DNA of 64,000 bases, taken from NCBI RefSeq assembly GCF_000420465.1, contig NZ_ATUZ01000011.1, forward strand, positions 248,001 to 312,000, given 5' to 3'. This DNA is from Desulfovibrio desulfuricans DSM 642 (GTDB lineage Bacteria > Desulfobacterota > Desulfovibrionia > Desulfovibrionales > Desulfovibrionaceae). The notes under the pieces are model-generated. The model did no database searches and was not told where the DNA came from. It saw only the letters and a list, made by a program, of their open reading frames with translations. Shown here in pieces: positions 54,481 to 62,671 of the stretch; positions within the stretch are counted from its first letter, which is position 1, and the number at the start of each line of letters is the position of its first letter. Both the position numbers and the translations under genes were made by a program.

Positions 54481-54665
54481 GCGTTGTCTCCAGTGGGCTC
54501 TGCGGCCTCGCGTTTGGGACAATCAGTCCTCAAGGTATTGTATGTTCGGCAGCGCGGGCACTTGATGACCAGCAGGTCGACGTAGCCCTCGGCAAGTTTT
54601 TTGCCGCAGTGCTGGCAGCGCAGCTCTGGCAATGTATTTTGTGCAGATGGGGGAATATAGTGCAT
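54468..54665 (-). CDS. Com-like zinc-finger translational regulator
   Basis: 65 aa. LRCQHCGKKLAEGYVDLLVIKCPRCRTYNTLR has two CxxC pairs with the spacing and flanks of phage Mu Com, the zinc protein that binds the mom mRNA and opens its start site. It directly precedes and overlaps a DNA methyltransferase as com precedes mom. By analogy it controls that gene's translation; no experiment supports this here. Confidence 0.85.
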   Translation of the reverse strand: MHYIPPSAQNTLPELRCQHCGKKLAEGYVDLLVIKCPRCRTYNTLRTDCPKREAAEPTGDNACSR

Positions 54666-54732
54666 GAGAAGTCCGTGGCCTCTTGGGCATTGTGTTGGGG
54701 CTCGTGGCTCTCATGGGGTGTGGGGAGGGCGT

Positions 54733-55839
54733 TTAGCCCGTTATTCCCTTCATTTTTTGGCGGTGCCCTTCAGCACCAGCGGCATTGCTGGACACGGCAC
54801 CACCCTGATTGATGGTTCCGGCGTTGGGATGGTCGTGCATGGCGAGCACGTCCAGGGCGGCGCGGATGTCGGCCAGGCAATCCAGCAGCTCGTTGTACAA
54901 GTTAATGCTGCCGCCTTCGCCTTCAGCGATGATGGTAAAGCGTCCCCTGGCTCTCAGGGTAATATTGGCGGCTTCAATATTTCTGTCGCCTTTGGCAATG
55001 TCCGTATGTCGCCCGCCCACGTTTACGGCCTGGTTTTGGACTATCGCGTCAGTGTTGCTGCCCTTTACAGTCAGCCCACGGTTGCCAGCAATGTCGATCT
55101 GGCGGTTGCCAGTGACCTTGCTTGCGTGATCCTTGCCCACCGTCTCTTGCGCAGCGCCTGCGGTGGAGTGAGTGGAGTCACCCCCTGCCGTGAGGTTGAG
55201 CGCGCCAAGGCTGCCCACATCTGCGCGCAGGCCTGCCAGCATGGTCAGCACCGTGCCCACTTCCAAAGTGTGCGTGCCGTCCACTTCCAAGGTAGAATGC
55301 TCAGAAATGCGCCGCGTCTCCCGCGCCAGCTCCGTGGTGCTTTCCATAGCCTCAATCCGGCGCGTAACGCTTTTGTCCGCGATTTCCGCATCTGTCTGGC
55401 GGCTCCAGTTGCCGCCAGCGTCGGCCCGTTGAAAGGTGGTCGGGCTTTGTTGCAGCAGCATTTCTTCCGGCCCCACCTGCGGCAGCGAATCACCCATGCC
55501 GTACATCTGCCGGATAATGGGGTGATCCTGCCGTCCATAGGCGAAGCCCACAACCACAAGCGCCCCGGGCCTTGGCGGCGCAAAAACACCAGCCTCGCCG
55601 CCAGCGCCCAGCGGCACGGGAAGGGGCACAGCCGTGTAATGGGGAAAGGCCGGATCCGGCTCCATGTCCGCGGTGAGAATTTCAATGTCCGCAGCAAAGC
55701 GGGGTCGAAAGCGTTCCGAGCTGGCCCCTTGGCTGGGGGCATCGGCAATGGCCAGCACACGCCCGTACCTGTCCAGGTGCAGCCCGCCAGAAAGCTCTGG
55801 AAACAGGCGCAGAATGGCTTTTTTTAAAAAGTCTTGCAT
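54733..55839 (-). CDS. Phage baseplate spike protein (gpV / Gp45-like)
   Basis: 368 aa. An N-terminal OB-type domain has GALVVVGFAYGRQDHPIIRQMYG, the gp5/VgrG-like signature. After a helical linker there is a beta-helical stretch of repeats (LTAGGDSTHSTAGAAQETVGKDHASKVTGNRQIDIAGNRGLTVKGSN) that would form the membrane-piercing needle. Its start overlaps the upstream hub gene. It confirms a contractile tail. Confidence 0.85.
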   Translation of the reverse strand: MQDFLKKAILRLFPELSGGLHLDRYGRVLAIADAPSQGASSERFRPRFAADIEILTADMEPDPAFPHYTAVPLPVPLGAGGEAGVFAPPRPGALVVVGFAYGRQDHPIIRQMYGMGDSLPQVGPEEMLLQQSPTTFQRADAGGNWSRQTDAEIADKSVTRRIEAMESTTELARETRRISEHSTLEVDGTHTLEVGTVLTMLAGLRADVGSLGALNLTAGGDSTHSTAGAAQETVGKDHASKVTGNRQIDIAGNRGLTVKGSNTDAIVQNQAVNVGGRHTDIAKGDRNIEAANITLRARGRFTIIAEGEGGSINLYNELLDCLADIRAALDVLAMHDHPNAGTINQGGAVSSNAAGAEGHRQKMKGITG

Positions 55840-56525
55840 TTGAAACTCATGTTTACGCCAGACAGGGTCACAGTTTCCACGCGCCCGCCGTCAGTAGCGG
55901 CATTGACCACGCAACCCGGGCGAATATCTGGAACGGCAGCCATTGTGCATTGCCCGCCCGCAGAAACCTGCTTGAACACGTTTTGCGGAATTTCCACCTC
56001 GCGGCCTTTCCAGCGCGAATCCGCCCAGGAGCCAACAAAAATTTTACCATCCCCCTGAGAGAGCCACACATAATCATCAATGTGGAACACCTCGCCCAGG
56101 GTCTGCATGGCATGCATGGCACTGCCGAAGCCGTAAAAAGCCGGAACTTTTGCGGACGCATAAGGCCGCTCCGGCACAATGAACTCCAGCCCGGTCAGCT
56201 CCGCGTAGGTGGCCAGCACATCCCGGAGGGTGGGGTGGCGCAGGCTCAGGGGGGCGGCATTATCCATGCGCGCCGAAAGTTCGCGGCAAAAAAGGCGTTG
56301 CTGCTTGGCGTCCACAGTGGTTGAGGTGATCACCTCGCCGCAAAAAAAACGGGTGAGCGCGCTTTGAAAATGCCAGCCCAGCGAGAACTCCACCCGGCCT
56401 TCAAGGCGCTGATCCGCGCGTACCTGAAAAATGGCCGCGCCCGGGCGGCTGATGTCCAGGCGCACCTCGTCAGACACAAGGGGGTATTCCGCGCCGTTCA
56501 CCACAAGGCGCTTGAGCAGCTTCAT
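55824..56525 (-). CDS. Phage baseplate hub-like protein (gpD / Mu gpP type)
   Basis: 233 aa. DEVRLDISRPGAAIFQVRADQRLEGRVEFSLGW and the HPTLRDVLATYAELTGLEFIVPE segment resemble late-control/hub proteins that sit on the spike, but it is shorter than P2 gpD (about 390 aa). Overlaps both neighbours by a few bases. Assignment rests on position and weak similarity. Confidence 0.6.
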   Translation of the reverse strand: MKLLKRLVVNGAEYPLVSDEVRLDISRPGAAIFQVRADQRLEGRVEFSLGWHFQSALTRFFCGEVITSTTVDAKQQRLFCRELSARMDNAAPLSLRHPTLRDVLATYAELTGLEFIVPERPYASAKVPAFYGFGSAMHAMQTLGEVFHIDDYVWLSQGDGKIFVGSWADSRWKGREVEIPQNVFKQVSAGGQCTMAAVPDIRPGCVVNAATDGGRVETVTLSGVNMSFKCKTF

Positions 56526-57058
56526 TCCTCATTCTCCGGCCCGATTTTTTCGTTAAGATACTTGAGCACTTTTTCGATGGAACTCAGCTCTTCCTCTTTT
56601 TCTTCTTCCTCGCTGCCAACAGAGGTGCCAGTGTTGGTTTGCGTGGACGCCGCCCGCGCCCCTTGCCGGGCCTCTTCCATTTCAGGAACAGACACATGCT
56701 CGGCCAGGGTAAAGCTGATAGACCACATGCGCAGTTTTTCGTCTTCGTCCACCTTGAAGTTGCCCGTAAAACGCCCCTGCCGCATGCCTGCGGCATTGGC
56801 GGTGTCGTTGGTGATGGTGTAAATTTTGCCATCCCCGTTTTCGGTAGCCTCGGCAATCCGCATGAGTTCGCTCAGATCGTTGGCATCCTTGAAGCGCAAA
56901 GAAAGCCGCACTTCCAGCTTTTTGCCCTTTTTGCCTTTGTCGGCCTTGGCGGTGGATGACGTTTCGCCGCTGGCGTCTTCGTCTTTAAACTGCGCGCCAA
57001 TGCTCATGTTCAGGCCGAAGCCGGGAACCGTATAGTCGTCAAGAATTAGAAAGGACAT
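56522..57058 (-). CDS. Phage baseplate/tail protein of unknown type
   Basis: 178 aa from the ATG at 57058 (GGGGAG upstream; the frame opens earlier, inside the previous gene). Begins MSFLILDDYTVPGFGLNMSIGAQF; central VRLSLRFKDANDLSELMRIAEATENGDGKIYTI and a charged, Glu-rich end. The N-terminal segment recalls phage proteins that bind the hub. Overlaps the preceding gene by 13 bases and the hub gene by 4. Confidence 0.6.
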   Translation of the reverse strand: MSFLILDDYTVPGFGLNMSIGAQFKDEDASGETSSTAKADKGKKGKKLEVRLSLRFKDANDLSELMRIAEATENGDGKIYTITNDTANAAGMRQGRFTGNFKVDEDEKLRMWSISFTLAEHVSVPEMEEARQGARAASTQTNTGTSVGSEEEEKEEELSSIEKVLKYLNEKIGPENEE

Positions 57059-58020
57059 GCGGCATTCTCCCCAGGGCAGGTCAGGCATGCGCTGTTGGTA
57101 AGGGTGCGCCGGCACAGGCCGAAACTTTCACGGTAAAAGGCCACTTGATCCGGCTTGCCAAACCAGCACAGCAAGGACGTGCATTTGCTGGCAGAGTCAA
57201 AGGGAAGGGACAGTTTGCCCAGATAGCGGAACAGCGCCGCGCCTGGCGCATGGATGCTGAACCCCGTCCAGGCATCGTTGCCGCCGATCATGCTTTGGGC
57301 CAGATGCTGCAAGGTTGCGGCCTTTTCCTCGATCTTCCGTGCCTGTTTTTGCGCGAATGCCGCCAGCCTTTCGGCGGGGGAGGTCGCCGCCAGTGCCGCG
57401 CCTTCCCCTGTTGCCAGCATGCTGCCCAGGGCTTTGGCCACCATTTGCCCCTTGGAGTTCTGCTGCGGTGCCTTCTGCCCCCATGCCGGATAGCCCGGCC
57501 CTTTGGGAATAACGAACTTGTCCGTCTCCAGCGTGGCCAGCGCCTGCGCGCGGCGGCAGACTTGCTCTAACTGGGGGATGGGAAACACCGCGTTAAAGGC
57601 CGACAACGCCTGAGCCATGGCTGCATGGTTGACGGTGCCCACGAGCAGCACCACCAAGGCCAATTCATCGCCCTGGTCTTCCTGCGGAGCATCGGCCATG
57701 CGACCAGCAAGCGCGGCAAGGGCTTGCTCCGGCGTCAGGTAGGCGTATTCCCCTTTACGGGTGCCGATGCCGTACTGAAAGGGAGTTATGGCCATGAATG
57801 ACACAGGGCTTCCCACAGCGGCGGTTGCCCCCTGGCGGGCCGCGGCCATTTGCGCGGCAAGTTCGCCGGATCCAGACGGAGGCAAGCCGAGACCTTGCAG
57901 AGACTTTGCCCCCTCAGAAAAGCCTTGCTGCATGCTGGCCAGCGCGGGCGACAATCCTTCCGCCAGATTTGCCGTTACGGAAGGCGGCGCAAAAGCAACA
58001 CGCTGAAAGCCCATGCTCAC
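57046..58020 (-). CDS. Prophage protein of unknown function with Cys-rich C-terminus
   Basis: 324 aa. The N-terminus is low in features and Gly/Ala-rich; the middle is helical (LVVLLVGTVNHAAMAQALSAFNAVFPIPQLEQVCRRAQAL). The last ~60 residues contain several cysteines (KCTSLLC, FGLCRRTLTNSACLTCPGENAACPF). I do not recognise it. It lies between tail-fibre assembly and hub genes, so it may be a baseplate or fibre-linked part, or a cargo gene. Confidence 0.55.
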   Translation of the reverse strand: MSMGFQRVAFAPPSVTANLAEGLSPALASMQQGFSEGAKSLQGLGLPPSGSGELAAQMAAARQGATAAVGSPVSFMAITPFQYGIGTRKGEYAYLTPEQALAALAGRMADAPQEDQGDELALVVLLVGTVNHAAMAQALSAFNAVFPIPQLEQVCRRAQALATLETDKFVIPKGPGYPAWGQKAPQQNSKGQMVAKALGSMLATGEGAALAATSPAERLAAFAQKQARKIEEKAATLQHLAQSMIGGNDAWTGFSIHAPGAALFRYLGKLSLPFDSASKCTSLLCWFGKPDQVAFYRESFGLCRRTLTNSACLTCPGENAACPF

Positions 58021-58023
58021 TCC

Positions 58024-58605
58024 CTACACAGCGTAGCTGACGACAATGGCCTGTACGGCTTCAGCCGTTTTGGCGGCTTCCACGGCTGCCAGCAACTCGT
58101 TGCGGCGGGCTGCCAGAGCATTGCGCACGAACTCCAGACCTTCGGGATCAGAAGCGGCCAGCAGTCCTGCCTCTACCGCAACCGTGGACGGCGTGGGGTC
58201 AGACAGGGCCACGGCTCCGGCCAGAGCTGCCTCATGCCCGGCAATGATATCTGCAACCTTTGCGGCTTTGATTTCTGCCAGCGGTTGCTCCGGCCGTTTG
58301 GTCAGCGCGTCTTCAGGCAGGGGGCCAGGTGTGTGCATGCGGCGCGCCGGGCTAAGGTGCGTATCGCCCGGCAGCCAGTACTCGGTGCCGGATTGCACGT
58401 CCTCGGCTGCAAAGTGCGGTTCCTCGCGCTGTCGGTGATCCTCAACCAGCACCCAGCCTTTGTTGTCCACGTACTGCGGCCACTGGTTTTTCCATGGCCT
58501 TGGGGGCAGAGCATCGGGCGTGGAGTTGTACGGCGGGTAGCCGTAGTCTTCATCTGAGCTGATATAATACTGGTCAGGGCGCGTATATCTATGGGCAATT
58601 GCCAT
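58024..58605 (-). CDS. Tail fibre assembly protein
   Basis: 193 aa. N-terminal Tyr/Pro-rich segment followed by WPQYVDNKGWVLVEDHRQRE, the typical tail-fibre assembly chaperone pattern. The C-terminus is a helical region (LAEIKAAKVADIIAGHEAALAG) of the DUF4376 type. Directly downstream of the fibre gene, as expected. Confidence 0.78.
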   Translation of the reverse strand: MAIAHRYTRPDQYYISSDEDYGYPPYNSTPDALPPRPWKNQWPQYVDNKGWVLVEDHRQREEPHFAAEDVQSGTEYWLPGDTHLSPARRMHTPGPLPEDALTKRPEQPLAEIKAAKVADIIAGHEAALAGAVALSDPTPSTVAVEAGLLAASDPEGLEFVRNALAARRNELLAAVEAAKTAEAVQAIVVSYAV

Positions 58606-58679
58606 TGGTTACTCCTTGAAATTTATTGTCGCTCTCGGCGTTGGGCGTGTCGGCTTGCCCCCACCTAAACACTCCAGCG

Positions 58680-60506
58680 TCATAAGGCTGGCTGCCCCAT
58701 ATAACAGCATGCCAACGACCCCCAGCGTCGGGGAGCGTTAGCGGCACCCGTGGGCTCAACGAGCGCAGTGTCAAGAATCAAGTCAGAGTATCCAACACCG
58801 GAGCCGTACCCCGAAATTGCTGTGGATGTCTCTCTCCTGAATGCCCCGGAGATTGGCTCTAAGTTTGATCCCCAAATCGCTTTTGCTCGTCCCATGATTC
58901 GCCGCCCCTGGTCGCCACGGCTGCCATTCAATCCCAGGCCGTCATATCCCGCCATTTCGCGGAGCATGCCCGTGAGGTCAGGCATGAGGAGCGTGTCCGC
59001 GGCTTTGTTCCACCAGAACTTGGCTGCGCCGCCGATGTTGTTCCACCTGACCTGGGAGCCATCGGCAAGCGTTGCCCACGCGGCGTTATGGGCCGCCTCG
59101 TACTCTGCAAGCGAGGCAAAGAGCCGCTTTGCGCCGTGCGTTGTGGACAGATAGGCGGCCATTTGCGGGTATGTGGCGGCGAATGCTGAAATGACGTTGG
59201 CATTGCAAGGCTTGAAGCCCGGGCGGACAAGTTCGTCTTCAAACCAGGTATATTGCCCGATGGGGTAGGGAGCCATGCCGCCGATGATCTGCCAGGCGTT
59301 GCCGGAAAAAATCAGGGTGTAGACCTGCCCCTGCGCCAGCGCGCCAACCTCAACAGGTACGCCGCAGTACGTGAGCGGTTTGGCCCCGGTGTCATTGATG
59401 TTCAAGGTGGGGTTTGCTGCGGTGTTTACCGTGGCAAATGCCACCTGAAGAACCACGCCCGGGATAAGCGCAAAGTGGTCAAGGCTTGCGGTTTTGGCCG
59501 CCGTAGCCGCCGCTGTGGGGCAAATGGCGTAGCGTCCGCTGACCTTGAGCAGATCCTCCTGCATGTAGCAGGTGACGCCATCGGGCCGCATGGTGCCGGG
59601 TACTTCCGGCGTTGCCACGTCCGGTATGGGCAACGCGCCGGATGTTTTGCGCGGTCGCAGATCCGTTACCGTGCCGTCCGCCTCGATGCGGGCCACCAGG
59701 GCGCGGTAGTGCATGAGGCCTGTTTCGTCAGCGGCGCTGTCCGCCAGAGGGGCAGCAGGCGGCGCGAGCATGGGCGAGGCCTCGGCCACGCGGTCGCTGC
59801 CTGTATGTTTGAGGCAGACGTCAAGCCAGACGTTTTGCGGCAGGTTGGCGCTTTCCGGCGCTGCCAGTGGCAGACTCTCGGCCAGTGCCGCACGGATGCC
59901 GCCCACATAGCCAAGGCCCGGTGCAAAGGCGTAGGCCTCTGCCGTTTTTTGCAGCAACCAGCCCTTGCCATCAAAGAAGGCCTGGCCGTAGATATCGAAA
60001 TTGGCGAGGCGCTGGCGTTCATCAATGCCGTTGAGGCGCACGGTAAAATCAAGCTGCCACACGTCGGCGCTGATGGTCAGGCCCGTGAGTTCGCGCGCGC
60101 CCGTGAAGGTCAGCAGAAAGTTGCGGGTCAGGTTATTGCCCGTCTTGCCGTTGGCCTCGTCGTAGCGGCGTTTTTCCAGCGCCGGGAACGTGGCCACAGC
60201 CACCAGTGTGTTGTGTTCGCTGCACCAGAGGCCCTGCCAGTTGAAGGTGAAGTCGCCCATGTCGCTGCCCAGCATGGCGCTGTAGACAACCTGGTTGGGG
60301 TTGACGTAGGCGCGGTACTGCGGGGGTATGGCGTAGCGCAGGGCGATCTGATCCTCTGCCGGCACAGTGACGCCGGGCGCAATGGCCTGGGTGTGATCCT
60401 GCCCTGGCACGTTGGCCAGAATCATGGTGTCGATGATGAGGGCCTTGCCCTCGGCCTGAAGGCGGGCAATAAGGCTCACGCCCGCGGCGGTAAGTATAGT
60501 GCTCAT
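58680..60506 (-). CDS. Phage tail fibre protein
   Basis: 608 aa. The N-terminus MSTILTAAGVSLIARLQAEGKALIIDTMILANVPG is a phage tail-collar/fibre attachment domain (DUF3751-like). The middle repeats contain LLKVSGRYAICP and NDTGAKPLTYCGVPV (fibre stalk), and the C-terminal part has IGQYTWFEDELVRPGFKPCNG-like collar motif and PDLTGMLREMAGYDGLGLNGSRGDQGRRIMG, ending in CYMGQPAL. Receptor-binding protein. Its start overlaps the gpI gene by 4 bases. Confidence 0.88.
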   Translation of the reverse strand: MSTILTAAGVSLIARLQAEGKALIIDTMILANVPGQDHTQAIAPGVTVPAEDQIALRYAIPPQYRAYVNPNQVVYSAMLGSDMGDFTFNWQGLWCSEHNTLVAVATFPALEKRRYDEANGKTGNNLTRNFLLTFTGARELTGLTISADVWQLDFTVRLNGIDERQRLANFDIYGQAFFDGKGWLLQKTAEAYAFAPGLGYVGGIRAALAESLPLAAPESANLPQNVWLDVCLKHTGSDRVAEASPMLAPPAAPLADSAADETGLMHYRALVARIEADGTVTDLRPRKTSGALPIPDVATPEVPGTMRPDGVTCYMQEDLLKVSGRYAICPTAAATAAKTASLDHFALIPGVVLQVAFATVNTAANPTLNINDTGAKPLTYCGVPVEVGALAQGQVYTLIFSGNAWQIIGGMAPYPIGQYTWFEDELVRPGFKPCNANVISAFAATYPQMAAYLSTTHGAKRLFASLAEYEAAHNAAWATLADGSQVRWNNIGGAAKFWWNKAADTLLMPDLTGMLREMAGYDGLGLNGSRGDQGRRIMGRAKAIWGSNLEPISGAFRRETSTAISGYGSGVGYSDLILDTALVEPTGAANAPRRWGSLACCYMGQPAL

Positions 60507-61114
60507 GCGTGGGCCTCCAGTGTGGCGGCATGGTGGTCAAACACGGCCAGACGCGCGCCGGCATCGGCAATGGCGCGGGTGCTCATGGCGGCTTCTACGG
60601 TTTCCTGATGCCAGGAAAAGCGGCCCACGTGGGCCAGGGCCGGAATGGGAATGCGGCTGTCAAAGTAATAGCGGCGGCAGGTGCGCCCGTAGTCGTCAAT
60701 GATGATTTCCAGCACGTTTTGCTGGTCGGGAAACTGCGAATCATCGGCAATGATGCCCACGCGATCCCAGTCTTGCCCGGGTACGCGCTCGGCCAGGGAG
60801 AGGCCCCCAAGCTCCAGGCGCTCGAAAATGCGGCCCCAGCCTGCCGTTTGCCCCGAATCTCGCGCATTGGCGTAGGCATGGGTGACGCGCAGGCGGTAGA
60901 GGCGTTCCGGCTCGCCGGGGTAGCGCCGGACGCAACGCTCCCAGGCCAGGAGGTTCAGGGTGCGCTCATCGCAGGTCATGGGATCGCGATTGTCCAGGCT
61001 CCAGGCTGCGGCCTTTCCCAGCATGGAAAACCACGCGTGGGCAGCCTTGCCAAGCTTGGTGCTTTCCGCGCCGTTCATCCAGAAGGACAGGGAAAACAGG
61101 GCAAGCCAGTTCAT
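60503..61114 (-). CDS. Phage tail protein I-like (gpI family)
   Basis: 203 aa. CDERTLNLLAWERCVRRYPGEPERLYRLRVTHAYANARDSGQTAGWGRIFERLEL is the core pattern of tail protein I, which links baseplate and fibres. Position between the J-type baseplate gene and the fibre gene is canonical. Overlaps both by 4 bases. Confidence 0.82.
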   Translation of the reverse strand: MNWLALFSLSFWMNGAESTKLGKAAHAWFSMLGKAAAWSLDNRDPMTCDERTLNLLAWERCVRRYPGEPERLYRLRVTHAYANARDSGQTAGWGRIFERLELGGLSLAERVPGQDWDRVGIIADDSQFPDQQNVLEIIIDDYGRTCRRYYFDSRIPIPALAHVGRFSWHQETVEAAMSTRAIADAGARLAVFDHHAATLEAHA

Positions 61115-62307
61115 GCTTCACCCGGCAGGATTTGGAGGTCTTCAAGCACAGGCAGGGCCAGCAGGGAAACAATGTCTTCCGTGCGGTGAAATTCCACGCT
61201 TTTAAGATCAGGCAGAGCCGCATGCAGCTCATCGCCCAGACGGGAAAAGGAAAAGCGGGACTGCGGCAAGGTCTTGGTCATTTCATAGGCCGTATTTTGG
61301 CGGAATGCGCAACGTATGCGGTTTTCCACCTCCACGGTCAGGGCGGCGCGGCGTTCCTTCCCGGCTTCGTCCACAGCATGCACGGTGACCGTAAGCGCTT
61401 CCGGCTGCTCGGGTATGGGCATGCACAGCAGGTCATCGCCGTGGCCATGGTTGCCCATGCCCATGATATAGCTGTTGATAGCTTCGCACAGCGATTGCGG
61501 GGCCGGGCCGCTCTCAACCATCACATAGCAATTGGCTGTTCCCGGGCCGCGCACAGCCTGACGGGCCTCAAAAAAGAGGTAGTCAATGCGTATGCCTGTG
61601 AATGCCGCGATCAGCGCCTTGTAAGCTGCATCGTGGTGTAGCTGCCCCACAGCGGCAAACTGGTTGCGGCAGCGCAGGCGCAGGGCATCATCCGTTTCCG
61701 TATCAGCGCCGGGCGAATCCAGCCAGTCCGCCGGATTGGTCACGTCCACAATGCCGTTGATGGGCTGCGAAAGAATGGAATAATAGCCCGCCCCAAGGTT
61801 CCAGGCCTCGCCGTGCTGCTCGGCCTCCACCGCAACCTCAAGCGATTGCGCGCCGTTGGGAATGATGGATTCCTGCAAGGTTTTCACACGATACACCACG
61901 CCACCCACTGGAGGCGTTTCAACAAGCGAGCCTGCGGGAATGGTCAGGTCGCCAGTGGCGGAAGCCCTGGTAAAAACAACGCGGCCTCTGGCAGCGGCAG
62001 AACCCTTGCGCGAGAGGTCAAGCCCCCAGGCGTACACGTCCAGATACACGCCAGACGCGAACCGTAAAAAGGAATTGGGCAACACGCTTTCTACCAGCAG
62101 TGCAACGAGCCATTGCGCGGGCTGGGTGACAATTGTCGAAATAAGCCGCCAGAAAGGGGAGAAGGACGAGTCGTTGCGGATCAGCGAATCCTCATTGGCG
62201 TTGCAGGCCTCCCAGCGGGCCTGCATTTCGGATTCCGTCACGGGCATGCCGGAATCGCGCAGCATGCCTGTAAACAGTTCCTTGGCATAGGTTGTCAGGC
62301 CAGCCAT
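61111..62307 (-). CDS. Phage baseplate J-like protein
   Basis: 398 aa. RFASGVYLDVYAWGLDLSRKGSAAARGRVVFTRASATGDLTIPAGSLVETPPVGGVVYRV is the Baseplate_J signature, followed by DVTNPADWLDSPGADTETDDALRLRCRNQFA. Forms the wedge around the spike. Overlaps the DUF2590-like gene by one base. Confidence 0.9.
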   Translation of the reverse strand: MAGLTTYAKELFTGMLRDSGMPVTESEMQARWEACNANEDSLIRNDSSFSPFWRLISTIVTQPAQWLVALLVESVLPNSFLRFASGVYLDVYAWGLDLSRKGSAAARGRVVFTRASATGDLTIPAGSLVETPPVGGVVYRVKTLQESIIPNGAQSLEVAVEAEQHGEAWNLGAGYYSILSQPINGIVDVTNPADWLDSPGADTETDDALRLRCRNQFAAVGQLHHDAAYKALIAAFTGIRIDYLFFEARQAVRGPGTANCYVMVESGPAPQSLCEAINSYIMGMGNHGHGDDLLCMPIPEQPEALTVTVHAVDEAGKERRAALTVEVENRIRCAFRQNTAYEMTKTLPQSRFSFSRLGDELHAALPDLKSVEFHRTEDIVSLLALPVLEDLQILPGEA

Positions 62308-62666
62308 TATTTTGCCTCCTTGGCTTCATCCGCATAGGCCAAAAAAGAGATGCGTCCGAATTTCCGTGTTTCGGCAGTAAGCCAGAACTCGACACGTTCC
62401 CGGCTTGTCCAGATTTCCTCAATGCGGGTTGTTCCGGGTTTTATGCGTGTATCCTGATCCACCATGAGCGAGAGCTTGACGAGATTGGTTTTGCGCTTGC
62501 GCACGTCGCGCTCGCCCACAATGTCCACCAGCAGCCCGCTTTCGCGGATCATGTGCTGAATGTCCTGGGCAATGCAGGCGCGGTCGGGCACCAGTACGGG
62601 ATAGCCCCCGGCATCCAGCGCAAGATCGTCATCGATGATAAGCAGGTCGCAGTATGTTGCAGGCAT
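62307..62666 (-). CDS. DUF2590-like phage baseplate protein
   Basis: 119 aa. CDLLIIDDDLALDAGGYPVLVPDRACIAQDIQHMIRESGLLVDIVGERD fits the DUF2590 family, small proteins found before baseplate J genes, comparable in place to gpW/gp25. Six bases after the tape-measure stop. Confidence 0.75.
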   Translation of the reverse strand: MPATYCDLLIIDDDLALDAGGYPVLVPDRACIAQDIQHMIRESGLLVDIVGERDVRKRKTNLVKLSLMVDQDTRIKPGTTRIEEIWTSRERVEFWLTAETRKFGRISFLAYADEAKEAK

Positions 62667-62671
62667 GGGCT

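Noticed and set aside
58589-58774. Frameshift at the end of the tail fibre gene
   Set aside because: A short frame continues past the fibre stop, but the fibre ends in CYMGQPAL, a natural-looking collar-fibre terminus, and the assembly gene follows normally.
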